A stretch of DNA of 64,000 bases. Origin: Pararhodobacter sp. CCB-MM2. GTDB taxonomy: Bacteria; Pseudomonadota; Alphaproteobacteria; Rhodobacterales; Rhodobacteraceae. The position numbers and the translations under genes were made by a program. Numbering within the stretch: the stretch's first letter is position 1; the number at the start of each line of letters is the position of its first letter. The stretch lies in contig NZ_LRRR01000002.1 in the NCBI RefSeq assembly GCF_001691415.1, positions 62,001 through 126,000 on the forward strand, written 5' to 3'. Below the pieces are notes generated by a model that was given only the letters and a program-made list of their open reading frames with translations, was not told the origin of the DNA and did not search any database. This document shows, one piece after another, positions 45,962-54,751 of the stretch.

Positions 45962-46864
45962 ATGGCCCAAGACTTCCTGCGTCCCAGCCTGTTCGGCGCC
46001 GCGCTGGCCCTGATCGCCGCCCCGGCTTTCGCCACCACTGTCACCCATGCCCAAGGCGAGACCGAGATCGACGGCGTGCCGGAAACCGTCCTGGTCTATG
46101 ACATGGCGACGCTCGACAACCTCGACGCTTTGGGTGTGCCGGTTGCCGGTGCGCCGGGCGCGACCTTGCCCGATTACCTGTCGCAATACGCCGCCCCCAT
46201 CGGCACCCTGTTCGAGCCCGACTTCGAGGCGGTGAACGCGGCCGAGCCGGATCTGATCCTCGTCGGTGGTCGCTCGGCTCCGCAATACGGCGCGCTGTCG
46301 GGCATGGCGCCGACGCTGGACCTGACGATCGGCACCGAAGGCTATATCGACAACGTCGTCGCCAACCTGCACCTCCTCGGCGGTATCTTCGGACGCGAGG
46401 CCGAAGCCGAAACCCTGGGCGCCGAGCTGCAGGCCAATGTCGCCGCGCTGAAGGACGAGGCCGCCGATGCGGGCCGGGTGCTGGTCATCCTGACCACCGG
46501 CGGGCGCATGAGCGCGCATGGTCCGGGCTCGCGCTTTGCCGTCGTCTATGACGATTACGGCTTCGCCCCGGCGGCTGAGGGTCTCGATACCGGCACCCAC
46601 GGTCAGGCGATCTCGTTCGAGTTCATCCGCGAGACCAACCCCGACTGGCTGTTCGTCGTCGACCGCGATGCGGCCATCGGGCGCGAGGGTCAATCGGCGG
46701 CCGAATACCTCGACAACCCGCTGGTCCAAGGCACGACCGCGTGGGAGCAGGGTCAGGTCGTCTACCTTGACTCGCAGGCCTGGTACCTGATCGGCGGCGG
46801 TGTGCAGGCACTGCAATCCAGCGTTGCCCAGCTGCGCGAAGCCCTGGCCGCCGCACGGGACTGA
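45962..46864 (+). CDS. Siderophore ABC transporter solute-binding protein
   Basis: This 300-residue periplasmic binding protein has a signal peptide (SLFGAALALIAAPAFA) and the class III helical-backbone fold (PETVLVYDMATLDNLDALGV; AAEPDLILVGGRS; EFIRETNPDWLFVVDRDAAI). It resembles the FatB/CeuE/VctP/YclQ group that binds catecholate or petrobactin-type ferric chelates. The ATG at 45962 follows AGAGGATT; an upstream frame overlaps the receptor gene. Confidence 0.92.
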   Translation: MAQDFLRPSLFGAALALIAAPAFATTVTHAQGETEIDGVPETVLVYDMATLDNLDALGVPVAGAPGATLPDYLSQYAAPIGTLFEPDFEAVNAAEPDLILVGGRSAPQYGALSGMAPTLDLTIGTEGYIDNVVANLHLLGGIFGREAEAETLGAELQANVAALKDEAADAGRVLVILTTGGRMSAHGPGSRFAVVYDDYGFAPAAEGLDTGTHGQAISFEFIRETNPDWLFVVDRDAAIGREGQSAAEYLDNPLVQGTTAWEQGQVVYLDSQAWYLIGGGVQALQSSVAQLREALAAARD

Positions 46865-46876
46865 CGGAAAGCACCC

Positions 46877-47902
46877 TTGCCCCAGCCACGATCGCCAAGG
46901 CCGCGTCACGCCTCCCTCCTGCAGCCGGGCCCCGTCGCCCGGCTGCTGTTTCCGTTTGCCGTCCTGCTCACGCTGGCGATGGGGGTTGCCAGCCTCTTTG
47001 TCGGCGTCAGCCATGTCTCCCCCTCGCTGATCTGGGCCGAGGGTGGCTCAGGGCCCGCGACCGAGGTGCTGTTCACCTCGCGCCTGCCGCGCACCTTGGC
47101 GCTGGCCTTGGCCGGGGCCGGACTGGCGCTGGCCGGGCTGGTGCTGCAGGTGCTGGTCCGCAACCGCTTCGTCGAGCCCTCGACCGTGGGCACCACTGAA
47201 TCCGCGTCCCTCGGCATCCTGCTGGTGATGCTGCTGGCCCCCGGTCTGCCCTTGCCCGCGCGGATGGCCGTCGCAGCCGCCTTCGGCCTTGCCGGGACGG
47301 CGCTGTTCCTGCTGGTCCTGCGCGCGGTGCCGCAACGCTCGGCCTTGATGGTGCCGCTGATCGGGTTGCTGCTGTCGGGCGTGATCGGCGCGGTCACCAC
47401 CTTCATCGCCTATCGCACCGACATGCTGCAAAGCCTCGGCGCCTGGAGCACGGGGGATTTTTCGGTCGTGCTGCAAGGCCGCTATGAATTGCTGTGGATC
47501 GTGGCCGGGCTGGTCTTGGTGACGGCGCTGTTTGCCGATCAGATCACCGTCGCCGGGTTGGGCCGGGACATGGCCATCGGCCTCGGGGTCAATCACCGGG
47601 CGATCCGGGCCTTGGGGCTGGTGCTGGTCGCGCTGCTGAGTGCCGCGGTGATCGTTACGGTGGGGATCGTGCCCTTCCTCGGCCTCGTCGTGCCCAATGT
47701 GGTGAGCTTGCTCAAGGGCGACAACCTGCGCCGCACCTTGCCGCTGGTGTGCCTCAGCGGGGCCGCGCTGGTCATGGCTTGCGATATCGTCGGGCGGCTG
47801 GTCGTGCGGCCCTATGAGATGCCGATCGGCCTGACCATGGGCATTGTCGGTAGTGCCGCCTTCCTGTGGCTGCTGACCCGGAGGCGCGCCAATGTCGCCT
47901 GA
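46877..47902 (+). CDS. Siderophore ABC transporter permease 1 (FecCD family)
   Basis: This 341-residue BtuC/FecCD-type permease has about nine or ten helices and the family motif RLPRTLALALAGAGLALAG early, plus PFLGLVVPNVVSLLKGDN near the end. The start is a TTG at 46877, 12 bases after the binding-protein stop, with GGAAAG upstream; no suitable ATG is in frame. It overlaps the second permease gene by 11 bases. It resembles FatD/YclN-type subunits. Confidence 0.9.
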   Translation: MPQPRSPRPRHASLLQPGPVARLLFPFAVLLTLAMGVASLFVGVSHVSPSLIWAEGGSGPATEVLFTSRLPRTLALALAGAGLALAGLVLQVLVRNRFVEPSTVGTTESASLGILLVMLLAPGLPLPARMAVAAAFGLAGTALFLLVLRAVPQRSALMVPLIGLLLSGVIGAVTTFIAYRTDMLQSLGAWSTGDFSVVLQGRYELLWIVAGLVLVTALFADQITVAGLGRDMAIGLGVNHRAIRALGLVLVALLSAAVIVTVGIVPFLGLVVPNVVSLLKGDNLRRTLPLVCLSGAALVMACDIVGRLVVRPYEMPIGLTMGIVGSAAFLWLLTRRRANVA

Positions 47903-48860
47903 AATCCGCAACCGCCAGATCGCCTGGCGGATGGCGCTGCTGGTCGTGCTGGCCCTCGCCGCCGCCGCCGCCTTCATGCTGCTGCAGGCGCGGGGCAGCT
48001 GGGATTTCCTGTTGCCCTTCCGGGGCCGCAAGCTGGCCGCTCTGGCCGTCGTCGCCGTTGCCGTGGCTCTGTCGACGGTCGTGTTCCAGACGGTGACGCA
48101 GAACCGGATCCTGACGCCCTCGATCATGGGGTTCGATGCGCTTTATGTGCTGATCCAGACGGGGATGGTCTTCGGCCTGGGGGCGGGAAGAGTCTCGACC
48201 CTCGATCCCCGATTGATGTTCGGGCTGGAGCTGGCGGCGATGATCCTCTTCGCTCTCCTGCTGTTTCGCTGGATGTTCGGGCCGCGCGCGCGCAACCTGC
48301 ACCTGTTGATGCTGGTGGGGATCGTGCTGGGGACGCTGTTCCGCTCGATCTCGGGCTTCCTGCAGCGCATCATTGATCCCGACAGCTTCACCGTCCTGCA
48401 AGACCGGCTGTTCGCCAGCTTCAACTCGGTCGATCCAAGCCTGCTGACCCTCTCGGCCCTGCTGGTGGCCGGGCTGGCGCTGGTGATCTGGCGGCTGGTG
48501 CCGGAGCTTGATGTGCTGGCCTTGGGGCGTGAGGCGGCGATCGGCCTCGGTGTCCCGCAGGAGCGGCTGGTGCATGGCCTGCTGGTGCTGGTGACGGTGC
48601 TGGTCGCGCTGTCGACGGCGCTGGTGGGTCCGGTGACCTTCCTCGGGCTGCTGGTCGCGAACCTTGCCTATCTGCTGATGCCGACCGGGCGGCATGCGGT
48701 GCTGCTGCCCGCCTCGGCCCTGATCGCGCTGATCACGCTGATCGGCGGGCAGACGCTGCTGGAGCGGGTCCTTCATTACGACACGGCGCTGGCCGTGGTG
48801 GTCGAATTCGCCGGGGGATTGGTCTTCATCCTGCTGGTCATCAGAGGAGTGGCACGATGA
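47892..48860 (+). CDS. Siderophore ABC transporter permease 2 (FecCD family)
   Basis: This 322-residue BtuC/FecCD-type permease carries FQTVTQNRILTPSIMGFDAL, typical of the second subunit in FatC/YclO pairs, and GPVTFLGLLVANLAYLLMP near the C-terminus. It starts inside the end of the first permease gene and its stop overlaps the ATPase start (ATGA at 48857-48860), implying translational coupling and equal subunit amounts. Confidence 0.9.
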   Translation: MSPEIRNRQIAWRMALLVVLALAAAAAFMLLQARGSWDFLLPFRGRKLAALAVVAVAVALSTVVFQTVTQNRILTPSIMGFDALYVLIQTGMVFGLGAGRVSTLDPRLMFGLELAAMILFALLLFRWMFGPRARNLHLLMLVGIVLGTLFRSISGFLQRIIDPDSFTVLQDRLFASFNSVDPSLLTLSALLVAGLALVIWRLVPELDVLALGREAAIGLGVPQERLVHGLLVLVTVLVALSTALVGPVTFLGLLVANLAYLLMPTGRHAVLLPASALIALITLIGGQTLLERVLHYDTALAVVVEFAGGLVFILLVIRGVAR

Positions 48861-49609
48861 TCGAGATCGATGCCGTCGAGCGGCGATATGACGGCGTGGC
48901 CGTCCTGTCCGAGGTCACGCTGTCGCTGCCCAAGGGCGGCCTCACGGCGATCATCGGACCCAACGGCGCGGGCAAATCGACCCTGCTGTCGGTGATGGGC
49001 CGGTTGCAGAAGCCCGACGCAGGCCGCGTGACGCTTCAGGGGCTGGAGCTGAGCCGCGCCTCCGGGCGGGAGGTGGCGAAGAAGCTGGCGCTCTTGCGGC
49101 AGGACAACCACACGGCCGCGCGGCTGACCGTGCGCGACCTCGTAGGCTTCGGCCGCTACCCGCACAGCCGCGGCAATCCCGGTCCCGAGGATCACGCGCA
49201 GGTCACCCGCGCGCTGGCGACGCTGGGGTTGGAGCCCTTGGCCGACCGGTTCCTCGACCAGCTCTCGGGCGGGCAGCGGCAGCGGGCGCATATCGCCATG
49301 GTGCTGGCGCAGGACACGGATTGCATCCTGCTCGACGAGCCGCTCAACAACCTCGACATCAGCCATGCCGTGCGGATCATCACCCTCGTGCGCGACGCCG
49401 CGCGGCAGATGGGCAAGACGGTGGTCGTGGTCCTGCATGACATCAACATGGCCGCGGCGCATTGCGACCGGATCGTGGTGATGAAGGGCGGGCGGGTGCT
49501 GCGGCATGGTACGCCCGCCGAGCTGATGCAGGCCGAGTTCCTATCCGAGGTCTACGAGACGCCGATCACGGTGCATGAACTCGCGGGGCGTTTGGTCGCC
49601 GTCTATTGA
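48857..49609 (+). CDS. Siderophore ABC transporter ATPase (FecE-like)
   Basis: This 250-residue ATPase has Walker A GPNGAGKST, signature LSGGQRQRAHIA, Walker B CILLDEPLNNLD and the switch histidine VVVLHDINMAAAHCDR. It is of the FepC/FecE family. Last gene of the receptor-importer operon, it ends 12 bases from the convergent metal ATPase gene. Confidence 0.94.
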   Translation: MIEIDAVERRYDGVAVLSEVTLSLPKGGLTAIIGPNGAGKSTLLSVMGRLQKPDAGRVTLQGLELSRASGREVAKKLALLRQDNHTAARLTVRDLVGFGRYPHSRGNPGPEDHAQVTRALATLGLEPLADRFLDQLSGGQRQRAHIAMVLAQDTDCILLDEPLNNLDISHAVRIITLVRDAARQMGKTVVVVLHDINMAAAHCDRIVVMKGGRVLRHGTPAELMQAEFLSEVYETPITVHELAGRLVAVY

Positions 49610-49621
49610 CGCGGCCGTTTC

Positions 49622-51454
49622 TCAGCCCTGCACGGACCGGGGGCGAATACGCAGCGCGCGCAGGGCGTTGAGGATCACGGCCACGTCGATGACCTCTTGC
49701 AGCAACGCGCCCTGCACCGGGTTGAGGTACCCGGCGGCGGCGGCCAGCATGCCCAGCACCGACAGGCCGATCCCGGCGACCACGCTTTGCAGGGCGATGG
49801 CGCGGGCGGCGCGGGCGATCTCCATCCCCGTGGCCAGCCGGTCGAGCCGGTCGACCAGCAGCACCACATCCGCCGCCTCGGCCGAGGCCGCCGCACCGCG
49901 CGCGCCCATTGCCACGCCGATATCGGCAGCGGCCAGTGCCGGCGCGTCGTTCACACCGTCGCCGACCATCATCACCGGGCCGTTCTTGCGCTCGGACAGA
50001 ACGGTCAGCACCTTCTGATCCGGCGTCAGCCCGCTGCGCAGCGCATCGAGGGCCAGCCCCTCGGTCACGCGACGGGCGACGTCGGCGCGGTCGCCGGTGG
50101 CCAGCACGATCCGCGCAATGCCTTGGCTCCGCAGGTCGCGCAGCATCTCGGGCGTTCCTTCGCGCAACGGATCGGCCATGACCAGCCGCCCGGCCCGCTG
50201 TCCTTCGACCGAAAGCGCGACGATCACCGCCCCGGCGTCACCCTCGGGCAGGGAAGAGGCGCCGACGAAGCCATCGCCGCCGACGCGCATCCAGCGGCCA
50301 TCGACCTTGCCTTCGACCCCGTCACCGGGGCTTTCGGTGACCTCGGTCGGGACAGGCAGGCTCAACCCGCGGGCCTGCGCGGCGGTGACCAAGGCCTGCG
50401 CGACCGGGTGCTTCGAGGCCTGATCCAGCGCGGCCGCAAGGCGCAGGATCTCGTTCGGAGCTGTGCCGTCCTCGCTGTCGATGGCGGTGATCTTGGGCGT
50501 ACCCTCGGTCAGGGTGCCGGTCTTGTCGAGGATCAGACTGCGCACCCGCGCCATCGTTTCCAACGGACCGGCGCCCTTGATCAGCACGCCGAAATGGGCG
50601 GCGCGCGACAGGCCGGCGACCAAGGCCACCGGCACGGCAAGGATCAGCGGGCAGGGTGTGGCGACGACCAGCACCGCGACGGCGCGCACAGGGTCGCCGG
50701 TCAGCGCCCAAGCGGTGCCGGCGATGACCAGCGTGACCAGCAGGAAGCCCAGCGACCAGCGATCGGCCAGCCGGGACATCGGCGCTTTCGAGGCCTGCGC
50801 CTGTTCCACCAGCCGGACGATCCCGGCATAGGTGCTGTCCGCCGCCGGATGAGTGGCGATCAGGTCGAAGGCCGCGCCGGCGTTGGTGCTGCCACTGAGC
50901 GCCTCGGCGCCGCGGGTCAGCTTGACGGGCAGCGACTCGCCGGTCAGCGCCGAGGCATCGACGAAGCCCGTGTCCGAGGCCAGTGTTCCATCCACCGGCA
51001 GCATGTCACCCTGCCGGATCAGCAGGCGGTCGCCGGGGGTGATGGCCTCCAGCGGAATATCCTCCAGCCCGCCGGCGTGGTGACGGGTGGCCATGCGCGG
51101 GACACGGGCGAGCAGGGCATGCATCTCGCGGCGCGCGCGGCCCTCGGCGAAGGTCTCGAGGAAGGTGCCGCCGGCATACATCACCGCCACGACCGCCGCG
51201 GCGAGGGGCTCGCCGAAGATCAGTGCGGCGCTCATCGACAGGGCCGCGACGATGTCGAGGCCCACCTCGCCCCGGCCGAGGCTGCGCAGGATCTCGACCG
51301 TCAGGGCCACCAACGCCGGCAGCACGCCCAGCGTCCAGATCACCGAAGGCGCGGTCGGCAGGTCAAAGGCCCATGTCACCAGCCCGAGGGCAAGGCCACC
51401 CGCCGCCCACAGAAGGACAGCGACATCGCGTCGATTGCGTCGGATCTGGTCCAT
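49622..51454 (-). CDS. P1B-type heavy-metal ATPase with a TPC motif and no N-terminal metal-binding domain
   Basis: This 610-residue pump has the actuator TGES (171-174), the membrane metal motif TPCPL (266-270), phosphorylated D310 in DKTGTLTEG, SKHP in the nucleotide domain and GDGVNDAPAL in the hinge. CPC (copper, cadmium/zinc) and SPC (cobalt/iron) are the commoner forms of the membrane motif; TPC occurs in a smaller P1B group linked with nickel/iron. No HMA domain precedes the first helix. Lying tail to tail with siderophore uptake, it may export iron or a related divalent metal. Specificity is inference. Confidence 0.92.
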   Translation of the reverse strand: MDQIRRNRRDVAVLLWAAGGLALGLVTWAFDLPTAPSVIWTLGVLPALVALTVEILRSLGRGEVGLDIVAALSMSAALIFGEPLAAAVVAVMYAGGTFLETFAEGRARREMHALLARVPRMATRHHAGGLEDIPLEAITPGDRLLIRQGDMLPVDGTLASDTGFVDASALTGESLPVKLTRGAEALSGSTNAGAAFDLIATHPAADSTYAGIVRLVEQAQASKAPMSRLADRWSLGFLLVTLVIAGTAWALTGDPVRAVAVLVVATPCPLILAVPVALVAGLSRAAHFGVLIKGAGPLETMARVRSLILDKTGTLTEGTPKITAIDSEDGTAPNEILRLAAALDQASKHPVAQALVTAAQARGLSLPVPTEVTESPGDGVEGKVDGRWMRVGGDGFVGASSLPEGDAGAVIVALSVEGQRAGRLVMADPLREGTPEMLRDLRSQGIARIVLATGDRADVARRVTEGLALDALRSGLTPDQKVLTVLSERKNGPVMMVGDGVNDAPALAAADIGVAMGARGAAASAEAADVVLLVDRLDRLATGMEIARAARAIALQSVVAGIGLSVLGMLAAAAGYLNPVQGALLQEVIDVAVILNALRALRIRPRSVQG

Positions 51455-51910
51455 GCGGGCCTCGTGTTCGGTGGGGCGCTTGTAGGGCGGCTCCTGCCTT
51501 GATCGGGTCGATCATGGCGCGTTGGCGCCGGGGCGTCGAGCCAGCCTGTGCTGCCGGGCCATCGTGCCGCACCCCCTGCTTCTTTGGCGCTCCCCAGAAT
51601 TGGGGAATGGCGGGGAAGGGGGCGCAGATGGTCTTTTGGGTCGAGGTGGGCGGTGAAGTGTAACCTGTCGAAGTCCGTATTTAGGACCGCCGATCCCGGT
51701 CGTCCTCGTCACGATGCGAGGGCGATGTGGCCTGCGCCGCGAGTGTCCCTCGGCGGCGCAGGCACGGGGGTCTTCAGGACGGAACGGAATGAGCAGAGCA
51801 GACGTCAACGCGCGCGACAGAAAAAGGGCCCAGCGTCCGGAATGCGGAGACTTTGACACCGGCGCCCGCTGTGCCTACCGTTCTCCCTTATGGGACGGAG
51901 GCGCTTTGGG
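51455..51910. other. Divergent spacer without a gene
   Basis: This 456-base spacer between the metal ATPase (minus) and the molybdopterin-fold gene (plus) is unusually long for the window. Frames inside it (such as plus 51548-51856) lack domains and ribosome binding sites. TCCCCA (51589-51594) and TGGGGA (51599-51604) form a small inverted repeat that could be an operator. GGAGG at 51897-51901 is the ribosome binding site of the next gene. Confidence 0.5.
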
Positions 51911-52423
51911 ATGGTGAGTCAGCGCCACAGCATCGTGTCGCGGCGCCAGTTTGCACTGGCCGCACTCGCCTGCGCCCTGTTGCCCTCTGCGGTGGCGGCC
52001 CAGCCCGTCACGCGGCTGACCCTGCGTGCGGCCGACGGGACGTCCCATGTCTTCGACGACGCGGCCCTTGCCCGGCTGCCGTGGCACGACATCGTCACCC
52101 ATACCGCCTGGACCGAGGGGCCGCAGCTGTTCCGGGGGCCCCGGCTGGCCGATGTTCTCTCGCCCTTCGCGGGGCCGCCCATCGCCTTGGCGCAGCGCCG
52201 CCTGCGCCTGACCGCGCTCAATGATTTCGTGATCGAGATCCCGGCGAGCGATGCCTGGACCTTCGATCCCATACTGGCGCGCGAGGCGAACGGCGTGCCG
52301 ATGCGGGTGCGCGACAAGGGGCCGTTGTGGCTGGTCTATCCAAGGGACAGCCTGCCGGCCTTGCAGGACCCGCTGATGGACGAGCGCTGGATCTGGCAAA
52401 TTCGACTGATCGAGGTGCTATGA
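51911..52423 (+). CDS. Tat-exported molybdopterin oxidoreductase-fold protein without the cysteine ligand
   Basis: This 170-residue protein has a twin-arginine signal (SRRQFALAALAC, cleavage near AVAA-Q). The mature part resembles the sulfite-oxidase/YedY molybdopterin-binding fold (TLRAADGTSHVFDDAALARL; RGPRLADVL; LNDFVIEIPASD; GPLWLVYPRD). The only cysteine is in the signal peptide, so the usual Moco-ligating cysteine is missing and catalysis is unlikely. Its stop overlaps the histidine kinase start (ATGA at 52420-52423). A periplasmic sensing partner of that kinase is the likely role. ATG at 51911 is set by GGAGG. Confidence 0.75.
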   Translation: MVSQRHSIVSRRQFALAALACALLPSAVAAQPVTRLTLRAADGTSHVFDDAALARLPWHDIVTHTAWTEGPQLFRGPRLADVLSPFAGPPIALAQRRLRLTALNDFVIEIPASDAWTFDPILAREANGVPMRVRDKGPLWLVYPRDSLPALQDPLMDERWIWQIRLIEVL

Positions 52424-53823
52424 TCTGGACGCGGGGATCGCTCTTTGCCGTTGGCACGATCCTGCTGTTCCTCGGACTGGCCATGGCCTCGTTGCTGTGG
52501 CTCGACGCGATCCGCCACGATCTTCAGCGCGAGATGGGCGAGAGCAACCTCTGGGCCGCCACACAGGCCGAACGGGAGAGCCTGCATTTCCTCTCCTTGC
52601 TGACCTCTGGTGACGATCCCGATGCCACGGCCCTGCAGTTCGAACTGCTCTACAGCCGCTTCGTTCTGCTGTCCGACAATCCGCAACGGGCGTTCCTGAC
52701 CTCGATCGGGGAGGAGGAGCGCCTTGAACGCGGCGTGCAGCTTCTGGCCGAATTGGACAGCCTGCGGGTGGATGGGGACGCCACTATCGCGTCGCAACGG
52801 GGCCGGGCCATCGAGATTGCCGCGCTGGCGCATGACATGGCGCAGGCGACCTATTTGAGCGAACGCCGGCGCGGCATCGCCCTGCGGGAGCGGTTGTTGC
52901 GGGCGACGACGCTGCTGCGGGTCGCGGTGATCGGCGGCTTCGCGGCGGGGATGGTGCTGGCGTCTCTTCTGCTGCGGGACAAGCGGCGGCTTTTGCGCAG
53001 TGCCGAGGCCTTGCAAGCCTATCAGCTGGGGTTGGAGCAAACCATCGCCGAGCGCACCGAGGCCCTGCGCGAGGCGCTGGAGGTCGAGACCCGCGCCAAG
53101 GAGGTTTACCGCAATTTCGTGGTCACCGTGGCGCATCAATTCCGCACCTCGGTTTCGGTCATCCACCTGACGGCGCAGCGGCAGGTCCGCAGCCCGGACG
53201 AGGCCCTCGCGCCCGAGACCCGTCGGCGGTTTGTCCGGATCCTCGATGCCGCGGCGCGGCTGGAGCGGCTGATTGGCGGGTTCCTCGATTCCGCGGTGAT
53301 CGAACAGCGCGCGATCGAGGCGCATCACAGCCGCATCGACTTCAACGCCGTCGCCTCGGTCGCCGTGGCGCAGACGCGGGCCGCGCATCCGGACCGGCGG
53401 GTGATCTGCCGCTTCTCCTGCGAGGCGCTGCTGGTCGACGGCGATGCGGTGCTGCTGGAACAGGTCGTGCTGAATCTGCTGTCCAACGCCATCAAATACT
53501 CGGCGGCCACGGACCCGGTGGAGGTCACCACTCGCCTAAAGCAGGGCCGCATCCTGTGCACCGTCAGCGACCACGGCTGCGGCATCCCACCCGAGGCGCA
53601 GGCCGCGATCTTCGAGCGTTTCTACCGCGCGCCGAATGCGCATCGGCACCCCGGCCTCGGGGTGGGTCTCAGCCTCGCGGCGCAGATCGTCCGGCTGCAT
53701 GGCGGCGAGATCGCCGTGCGCTCGGACATCGGTCGCGGCACCGATTTCACCCTTTCCCTGCCCAGCCCTTCGAAGGAAGCGTATGACCCCTCCATCGCCG
53801 CGCGCCACGATCCTGTACATTGA
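52420..53823 (+). CDS. Membrane-bound sensor histidine kinase
   Basis: This 467-residue kinase has two membrane helices (about 8-28 and 164-185) bordering a helical periplasmic region of about 135 residues. A cytoplasmic coiled stretch, the HisKA box VAHQFRTSVSVIHL with H239 and an ATPase domain (NLLSNAIKYSA; VSDHGCGIP; GLGVGLSLAAQIVRLHGGEI) follow. The proline normally after HxxRT is serine. The start overlaps the molybdopterin-fold gene and the end overlaps the response regulator by 41 bases, so the three form one signalling unit. Confidence 0.9.
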   Translation: MIWTRGSLFAVGTILLFLGLAMASLLWLDAIRHDLQREMGESNLWAATQAERESLHFLSLLTSGDDPDATALQFELLYSRFVLLSDNPQRAFLTSIGEEERLERGVQLLAELDSLRVDGDATIASQRGRAIEIAALAHDMAQATYLSERRRGIALRERLLRATTLLRVAVIGGFAAGMVLASLLLRDKRRLLRSAEALQAYQLGLEQTIAERTEALREALEVETRAKEVYRNFVVTVAHQFRTSVSVIHLTAQRQVRSPDEALAPETRRRFVRILDAAARLERLIGGFLDSAVIEQRAIEAHHSRIDFNAVASVAVAQTRAAHPDRRVICRFSCEALLVDGDAVLLEQVVLNLLSNAIKYSAATDPVEVTTRLKQGRILCTVSDHGCGIPPEAQAAIFERFYRAPNAHRHPGLGVGLSLAAQIVRLHGGEIAVRSDIGRGTDFTLSLPSPSKEAYDPSIAARHDPVH

Positions 53824-54445
53824 AGACGAAGCCGCCCTGCGGGAGGAACTGGCGGAAGAGCTGACCAATGCCGGCTATCACGCGCTCGATGCCGCCGATG
53901 CCGAGGCTGCCGAGGATCTGCTGGCGCAGGCGATTGCCGCCGGACATCCGCCCGATCTGGTGCTGTGCGACGTGATGCTGCCGGGCCGCTCCGGCGTGCA
54001 ATGGCTGCGCGACCTGCGCGCGGCCGGCACCGTGACCGAGGCGCTGCCGTTCCTGTTCCTCACCGCGCTGTCGGACCGGGATTCGCATCTTGAGGGGTTG
54101 CGGGCAGGGGCGACGGATTACCTCGTGAAGCCCATCGACCTCGATCAGCTGCACCTCAAGATCGAGAACCTGCTGGCCCATGCCCGATCCCTGCGCGACG
54201 CCCGGCACCGGGCCGAGGCACATATTTCCCTGCCGCCCGCGCATCTGTCCCCGCGCGAGACGCAGGTACTGGGGTTCCTTGGCCAAGGGGCGCGGACAGT
54301 GGAGATCGCCTATCAGCTGCAGATCTCCGAACACACGGTCAACCAGTACATCAAGGACGTCTACCGCAAGCTGGGGCTGGGCAACCGGGCCGATGCCGCG
54401 CGGGCGGCGCTGCAGCTGGGGCTGCTGGGGCCGGGGGCGCCGTGA
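53783..54445 (+). CDS. Response regulator with LuxR-type HTH
   Basis: This 220-residue protein has a receiver domain (acidic pair in YIEDEAA, phospho-acceptor D63 in LCDVMLPG, lysine in DYLVKPID) and a LuxR/NarL helix-turn-helix (LSPRETQVLGFLGQGARTVE; ISEHTVNQYIKDVYRKLGL). The ATG at 53783 follows AAGGAAG and lies within the end of the kinase gene. It should be phosphorylated by that kinase and activate unknown targets. Its targets may include the small gene just downstream. Confidence 0.92.
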   Translation: MTPPSPRATILYIEDEAALREELAEELTNAGYHALDAADAEAAEDLLAQAIAAGHPPDLVLCDVMLPGRSGVQWLRDLRAAGTVTEALPFLFLTALSDRDSHLEGLRAGATDYLVKPIDLDQLHLKIENLLAHARSLRDARHRAEAHISLPPAHLSPRETQVLGFLGQGARTVEIAYQLQISEHTVNQYIKDVYRKLGLGNRADAARAALQLGLLGPGAP

Positions 54446-54529
54446 CCCGCCCTCCCCGGTTTTCGGGAATGGCCAGCGGGGCAGGGGCATGGAACGCTCG
54501 TCGCCTGACATCGGCGGTCGGGGGAGAGC

Positions 54530-54748
54530 ATGCCGCAAAAGGAAGACAACGCGCTTTGGTTCCGGCTTCAGGTCACCATGCTGGAGGGGCTGCTGACGGA
54601 TTACGAGGAAGGCCGGCGCAACGCCGTCTACCAAGACCGGCAGGGCAAACGCGTGGACGAGACGGCCCGGATCATCCAGCAACTGCGGCAGGATATCGCC
54701 CGCTTGCGCGGCGCGGCGCCCGCGGGGGCTGTTCGTCCGGCCGGGTAG
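54530..54748 (+). CDS. Small protein of unknown function (72 residues)
   Basis: It starts at an ATG preceded by GGGGGAGAG, 84 bases after the response regulator gene. The sequence is hydrophilic and mainly helical (TMLEGLLTDYEEGRRN; ETARIIQQLRQDIARLRG), with no signal peptide or cysteine. Family unknown. The good ribosome binding site and sensible composition make it likely real. Confidence 0.6.
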   Translation: MPQKEDNALWFRLQVTMLEGLLTDYEEGRRNAVYQDRQGKRVDETARIIQQLRQDIARLRGAAPAGAVRPAG

Positions 54749-54751
54749 GGC

